Shown here: one piece after another, positions 60,257 to 64,000 of the stretch
How positions within the stretch are numbered: position 1 is the stretch's first letter
Layout: each line of letters opens with the position of its first letter
NCBI GenBank assembly: GCA_046594215.1
Contig: JBKJPX010000007.1
Span: forward strand, 124,001 to 188,000
Direction of reading: 5' to 3'
DNA: 64,000 nucleotides
DNA from: Panacagrimonas sp046594215
GTDB taxonomy: Bacteria; Pseudomonadota; Gammaproteobacteria; Nevskiales; Nevskiaceae
Position numbers and translations under genes: made by a program
Notes under the pieces: generated by a model
What the model was told of the DNA's origin: nothing
The model's input: the letters and a program-made list of their open reading frames with translations, nothing else
Databases searched by the model: none

Positions 60257-62518
60257 GTGGCCGTCCGTTTCTGGCCGCGCGATCCGCTGGCGGCCTCCAT
60301 TTCGCAGTCCCAGGCTGTCTTCGATGCCAAAGGCCGCCTGCTCCGGCTGACCCTGGCGGGTGATCAGCAATACCGGCTCTGGACTCCACTGGAGTCGGTG
60401 TCGCCGGTCTTCATCGACGCCCTGCTGCTGCACGAAGACCGCAGCTTCTGGTGGCATCCGGGCGTGAGCGCCCTGGCACTGTTGCGCGCCACATGGGCAC
60501 TGGCCACCGGCGGCGCGCGCCAGGGTGGGTCCACGCTGACGATGCAGCTGGCGAGGCTGTACTACGGCCTCGACACCGGCACGATCCCCGGGAAGCTCGA
60601 GCAGATCGTCCGCGCGCTCTGGCTCGAAGCGCGTTACTCCAAGCACGACTTGCTCGAAGCGCACATCAACCTGCTGCCGTACGGCGGCAACCTCCAAGGC
60701 GTCGGCGCGGCGAGCCTCGTCTACTTCGGCAAACCTCCCGACCAGCTCGCGTTGCCCGAGGTGTTGAGCCTCGTCCTCATCCCGCAGGCCCCGGGCGCAC
60801 GAGGCCCGGCTCGAAGCGAGCCGCCCAACCTGCTCGCCGCGCGCCTGCGATTGTTCGAGTGCTGGGTCGCGATGCGTCCGAAGGACGAACGCGAGCGCGG
60901 CCTCGTCGCGCTCCCGCTGCACTACGGCAGTCTTGCGCAGCTGCCGTTCGCGGCGCCTCACCTCGTCGATCGCCTTGCGCGGCAGCGCGCAGGTGCGGCT
61001 CGCCTGCGCACCACGCTGGATCTCGACCTGCAGCGCGTGCTCGAACGCGAGATGCGCGAGTACCTCGCGCGCGGCTCCCGCATCGGCCTGCGCAATGCCG
61101 CGGCGATGCTGGTCGACTGGCGCGACATGAGCGTCAAGGCCGTGCTGGGCTCGGCGAATTTCTTCGACGCCAGCCTGCTCGGCCAAGTCGATGGAACGCG
61201 TGCGAAGCGCTCACCCGGCTCGGCCTTGAAGCCGTTCATCTACGCGCTCGCGATCGACCAGGGCCTGATCCATCCGCGCTCGGTGCTCAAGGACGCCCCT
61301 GCGTCGTTCGGTCCGTTCACGCCGGAGAACTTCGACGGCACGTTCGTAGGCCCCATCGACGCCACGCAGGCGCTGATCCGCTCGCGCAATGTGCCGGCCG
61401 TCGCGCTGGATTCGCGCCTCCAGTCGCCGCGCTTCTACGACTTCCTCAAACGCGGCGGAGTGACGCGCCTGGCCTCCGAATCGCACTATGGCCTCGCGCT
61501 CGCGCTCGGCGGTGGCGAGGTGACCATGGAGGAGATGGCGCGCCTTTACGCGCTGCTCCCCAACCGCGGGCACCTGCGATCGCTGCGCTACCTGCAGGAC
61601 GATCCCGAGGCCGTCGACGGCCAGCCTCTGCTGTCGGACGAGGCCAGCTTCATGGTCCTCGACATGCTGCGACAGAACCCGCGGCCCGATGACCTCGTGA
61701 TCCAGGGCGTCGGCAAGGGCGCTCGCGTCGCGTGGAAGACCGGAACGTCCTGGGGGTTTCGCGACGCCTGGACCGCCGGCGTCTTCGGCCCCTACGTGCT
61801 GACGGTATGGGTTGGTGAATTCGATGGCAGGCCAAACCCCGCCTTCGTCGGTGTCCGCGCCGCGGCGCCCTTGTTCTTCCGCATGGTCGATGCCGCGCGA
61901 GCGCAGCCGGGCTTCCTCGAACCCGCGGTTGCGCAGCCGCTGCGCCTGGCGAAAGTCGAAGTGTGCACCGCCTCGGGGGATCTTCCGAATGTCGACTGCC
62001 CCCAACGCACGACCACCTGGTTCATCCCCGGCGTCTCGCCGATCCGCCTGTCGCAGGTCCATCGACGCGTCGCCGTGGACCTGCGCACCGGCCGTCAGGC
62101 CTGCCCGCCGTTCGATCCCGCGCAGGTGCGCTGGGAACTGCACGAGTTCTGGCCGTCCGACCTGATGCGCCTGTTCTCGCAGGCCGGCATTCCGCGTCGC
62201 GTGCCGCCGGCGGCCGGTGACTGCCCAGAAAGCGCAGCCGCTGCTGGAGCGCCACCGCAGATCGTGTCGCCGCTGAGCGGCGTGAGCTACAGCGTGCGCG
62301 ACGGCCGGATGGGCATCGAGCGGTTTAGCCTCAACGCCAATGCCGACGGCGACGTGCGGACACTGTACTGGTTCGTCAACGACGCCTTCGTCGGGCAGTC
62401 TGCGCCGGGCGCGGCGCTCGGCTGGGTGCCCACGCATCCGGGCTCGTTCAGTGTCAGCGCGCTTGACGAGCGCGGGCGCTCGGACCGGCGCGAACTGCGC
62501 GTGGAGCTGGTTCGCTAG
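60257..62518 (+). CDS. pbpC: Penicillin-binding protein 1C (transglycosylase-transpeptidase)
   Basis: A bifunctional peptidoglycan synthase of 753 residues counted from GTG 60257: GT51 glycosyltransferase with HEDRSFWWHPGVS (catalytic Glu) and GGSTLTMQLARLYYG, then a transpeptidase with SxxK in SPGSALKPF, and KTGTSWGFRDAW, and the C-terminal BiPBP_C domain (QIVSPLSGVSYSVRDGRMG). The anchor helix (RRRLRGALGVALIAALALVAVRF) is encoded upstream of 60257 in the same frame, back to about 60200, but no ATG, GTG or TTG is there, so the true start may be a CTG at 60200 or 60212. It converges with the next minus-strand gene by CTAG (62515-62518). Confidence 0.9.
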   Translation: MAVRFWPRDPLAASISQSQAVFDAKGRLLRLTLAGDQQYRLWTPLESVSPVFIDALLLHEDRSFWWHPGVSALALLRATWALATGGARQGGSTLTMQLARLYYGLDTGTIPGKLEQIVRALWLEARYSKHDLLEAHINLLPYGGNLQGVGAASLVYFGKPPDQLALPEVLSLVLIPQAPGARGPARSEPPNLLAARLRLFECWVAMRPKDERERGLVALPLHYGSLAQLPFAAPHLVDRLARQRAGAARLRTTLDLDLQRVLEREMREYLARGSRIGLRNAAAMLVDWRDMSVKAVLGSANFFDASLLGQVDGTRAKRSPGSALKPFIYALAIDQGLIHPRSVLKDAPASFGPFTPENFDGTFVGPIDATQALIRSRNVPAVALDSRLQSPRFYDFLKRGGVTRLASESHYGLALALGGGEVTMEEMARLYALLPNRGHLRSLRYLQDDPEAVDGQPLLSDEASFMVLDMLRQNPRPDDLVIQGVGKGARVAWKTGTSWGFRDAWTAGVFGPYVLTVWVGEFDGRPNPAFVGVRAAAPLFFRMVDAARAQPGFLEPAVAQPLRLAKVEVCTASGDLPNVDCPQRTTTWFIPGVSPIRLSQVHRRVAVDLRTGRQACPPFDPAQVRWELHEFWPSDLMRLFSQAGIPRRVPPAAGDCPESAAAAGAPPQIVSPLSGVSYSVRDGRMGIERFSLNANADGDVRTLYWFVNDAFVGQSAPGAALGWVPTHPGSFSVSALDERGRSDRRELRVELVR

Positions 62519-63012
62519 TTGTCGAGACGGCGAACGGCTGCGCGCGCGCTCACGCCATCGACCTTCATCTTCAGCTGCCCGAGGAAATCACGTTCGATGA
62601 CGATCGCCGGCGACTCGATCTTCCGCACGTTGACCACGACCGTGCCAATCGATTCCCAGGTCTGACCATTCTCGAGCTTGAACCACGTGTTCTGGCGCCA
62701 ACCGTCGAAGCTGCCGACGATGTGCGACTCGATTCGCTTGGGCTCGGGCGCCGTTTCCGCCACGGGAGCGGCGGCGACCGGCGCAGCAGGGGCTGGTGCT
62801 GCTGCAGGCGATGAAGGCGCGACGATCGCAGCGCCAGGCGCTGCCGACGCGCCGAGGTTTGCGGACGAACTCGGAGCCCTTCCTGCGACGCGGTCGTAGC
62901 AGAACAAGCGTACCGCGTCGTCCTTGATGCTCACGCACTCGCCCAAATCGGCGGCGGACACGCCGCCTGCGAGCGCGCAGAGCGCCAGCCCGAGCCGCCA
63001 GTGCTGCTTCAT
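62515..63012 (-). CDS. Secreted protein with Cys motif, function unknown
   Basis: A 165-residue exported protein: signal peptide MKQHWRLGLALCALAGGVSA, then LGECVSIKDDAVRLFCYDRV, a motif shared by some periplasmic proteins of type VI and other systems (ECxxI-DDxxRLxCYD), a Pro/Ala-rich linker (about 55-85) and a C-terminal beta domain (WESIGTVVVNVRKIESPAIVIERDF). Its start overlaps the lipA stop (ATGA 63009-63012). Function unknown; the conserved Cys pair could form a disulfide. The stop overlaps pbpC's stop by CTAG. Confidence 0.75.
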   Translation of the reverse strand: MKQHWRLGLALCALAGGVSAADLGECVSIKDDAVRLFCYDRVAGRAPSSSANLGASAAPGAAIVAPSSPAAAPAPAAPVAAAPVAETAPEPKRIESHIVGSFDGWRQNTWFKLENGQTWESIGTVVVNVRKIESPAIVIERDFLGQLKMKVDGVSARAAVRRLDN

Positions 63013-63983
63013 GCCGTCTCCTGCACGATGCCGTGCGCCTGCTCGTCCGCGTGATAGCTAGAGCGCACCATCGGCCCGCTCGCCACGTGCGCGAAGCCCA
63101 TCGCCTCGCCGACCCCGCGTAGCCGTTCGAACTCGTCGGGATGCACGAAGCGCGCGACTGGCAGATGGCTCTTGGAGGGCTGCAGGTACTGGCCCAGCGT
63201 GAGCATGTCGACCTTGTGCGCGCGCAGGTCGCGCATCACCTGCTCGATCTCCTCGATCTCCTCGCCCAGGCCCAGCATCAGGCCCGACTTGGTCGGCACC
63301 TCGGGGTGGAGCCTCTTGAAGCGTTCGAGCAAGTCCAGGCTCCAGTCGTAGTCCGAACCAGGCCGTGCCAGCTTGTACAGCCGCGGAACGGTCTCGAGGT
63401 TGTGGTTGAACACATCGGGAGGAGCGTCATTGAAGATGACGAGGGCCGGGTCCATGCGACCGCGGAAGTCCGGCACCAACACCTCGATCTTCAGGCTCGG
63501 ACTCGCGATACGCGATTCGCGGATGCAGGACGCGAAATGTCCGGCGCCCCCGTCCCTCAGGTCATCGCGGTCCACGCTGGTGATGACCACGTACCTGAGC
63601 TTCATCGCCGCGATGGTCTGCGCGAGCTTGGCCGGCTCGTCCAGGTCCAGCGGCTTGGGCCGGCCGTGCGCGACATCGCAGAACGGGCAGCGCCGCGTGC
63701 AGATGTCGCCCATGATCATGAACGTCGCGGTGCCTTTGCCGAAGCATTCAGACAGGTTCGGGCAGCTCGCTTCTTCGCAGACCGTGTGCAGCCCCTGGGC
63801 GCGCAGGATCGACTTGATCCGATCGACTTCGGGCGAGTTGCCCAGCCGCGCGCGAATCCACGCCGGCTTGCGGGGAAGCTCGACCGTCGCCTCGAACTTC
63901 ACGGGGATACGCGCCATCTTGTCGGCGCCGCGCAGCTTGATGCCCGGCACGACCGGCGCGGGCGCATGAGGGGGAGTGTTCAT
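63009..63983 (-). CDS. lipA: Lipoyl synthase
   Basis: A 324-residue radical SAM enzyme. The auxiliary cluster Cys motif is CEEASCPNLSEC and the SAM cluster CTRRCPFCDV; the C-terminal RSSYHA is the auxiliary-cluster Ser. It inserts two sulfurs into octanoyl groups on lipoyl-carrier proteins. The first gene of a minus-strand unit that continues with the 165-residue secreted protein (ATGA). Its promoter and possibly lipB lie to the right, outside the window. Start ATG 63983 gives normal length. Confidence 0.96.
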   Translation of the reverse strand: MNTPPHAPAPVVPGIKLRGADKMARIPVKFEATVELPRKPAWIRARLGNSPEVDRIKSILRAQGLHTVCEEASCPNLSECFGKGTATFMIMGDICTRRCPFCDVAHGRPKPLDLDEPAKLAQTIAAMKLRYVVITSVDRDDLRDGGAGHFASCIRESRIASPSLKIEVLVPDFRGRMDPALVIFNDAPPDVFNHNLETVPRLYKLARPGSDYDWSLDLLERFKRLHPEVPTKSGLMLGLGEEIEEIEQVMRDLRAHKVDMLTLGQYLQPSKSHLPVARFVHPDEFERLRGVGEAMGFAHVASGPMVRSSYHADEQAHGIVQETA

Positions 63984-64000
63984 GGCGCACAGTTTACGCC

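Noticed and set aside
1..64000. CRISPR, tRNA, rRNA, insertion sequences, prophage
   Set aside because: No regularly spaced direct repeats, clover-leaf sequences, transposase motifs (DDE, Tyr recombinase) or phage structural genes were noticed in either strand. Short tRNAs could be missed by eye.

Overview
The window is dense, high-GC bacterial chromosome (roughly two-thirds G+C by eye) with few gaps and no rRNA, tRNA, CRISPR array, transposase or phage gene that I can see. Gene content and order suggest a gammaproteobacterium, probably Xanthomonadales or a relative: RppH, Bfd/Bfr, HemJ, ArgC with a DUF6776-type protein, bactofilin and ErpA, a Maf-RNase G-YhdP-nitrilase run, and an HldE heptose enzyme. 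The genus cannot be named from sequence reading alone.

Region 1 (1-14705) is a cell-surface polysaccharide or LPS locus. After the end of a phosphopantetheinyl transferase come a GT4 glycosyltransferase, two methyltransferases on the minus strand, then a tightly coupled GT2-sulfotransferase-O-acyltransferase set, a glutamine-dependent amidotransferase (AsnB type), three more GT4 enzymes, and a minus-strand GT4-GT9 pair. Sugar transfer is thus combined with possible sulfation, O-acylation, amidation and methylation. No Wzx, Wzy, ABC exporter or ligase is visible, so the export half must be elsewhere.

Region 2 (14706-31700) is housekeeping: ilvE behind a leader with two terminator-like hairpins, hldE, a D-aminoacylase-like amidohydrolase, an HDOD protein, a secreted S9 peptidase, an RhlE-type helicase followed by an RRM protein, a POT peptide transporter, a secreted trypsin-like protease with a GlyGly-CTERM-like tail, a TolC-type channel, and the Maf-RNase G pair.

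Region 3 (31700-38100) holds yhdP and a nitrilase-fold amidase, then an orphan gene of visibly lower GC, then pdxH. Region 4 (38098-46720) is a signalling block: a 1374-residue hybrid kinase with periplasmic solute-binding sensor, two receivers and an Hpt domain, an HD-GYP response regulator, an AcuI-type reductase, and a PAS-GAF kinase.

Region 5 (47142-54240) has an FMN-binding oxidase-like protein, dodecin, a HerA-like ATPase, a GNAT plus RimK-like ATP-grasp pair, and an unusual FecR-SPOR envelope protein. Region 6 (54247-64000) has a HAD phosphatase, rppH, a DUF2799 lipoprotein, bfd (under a Fur-box-like promoter), bfr, hemJ, the argC-DUF6776-bactofilin-erpA-pbpC run, and a minus-strand lipA with a small secreted protein. 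The most promising leads are the decorated polysaccharide locus, the ATP-grasp/GNAT pair, the FecR-SPOR protein, the ilvE leader, the Fur-box/near-leaderless bfd promoter, the GlyGly-CTERM protease and the low-GC orphan.
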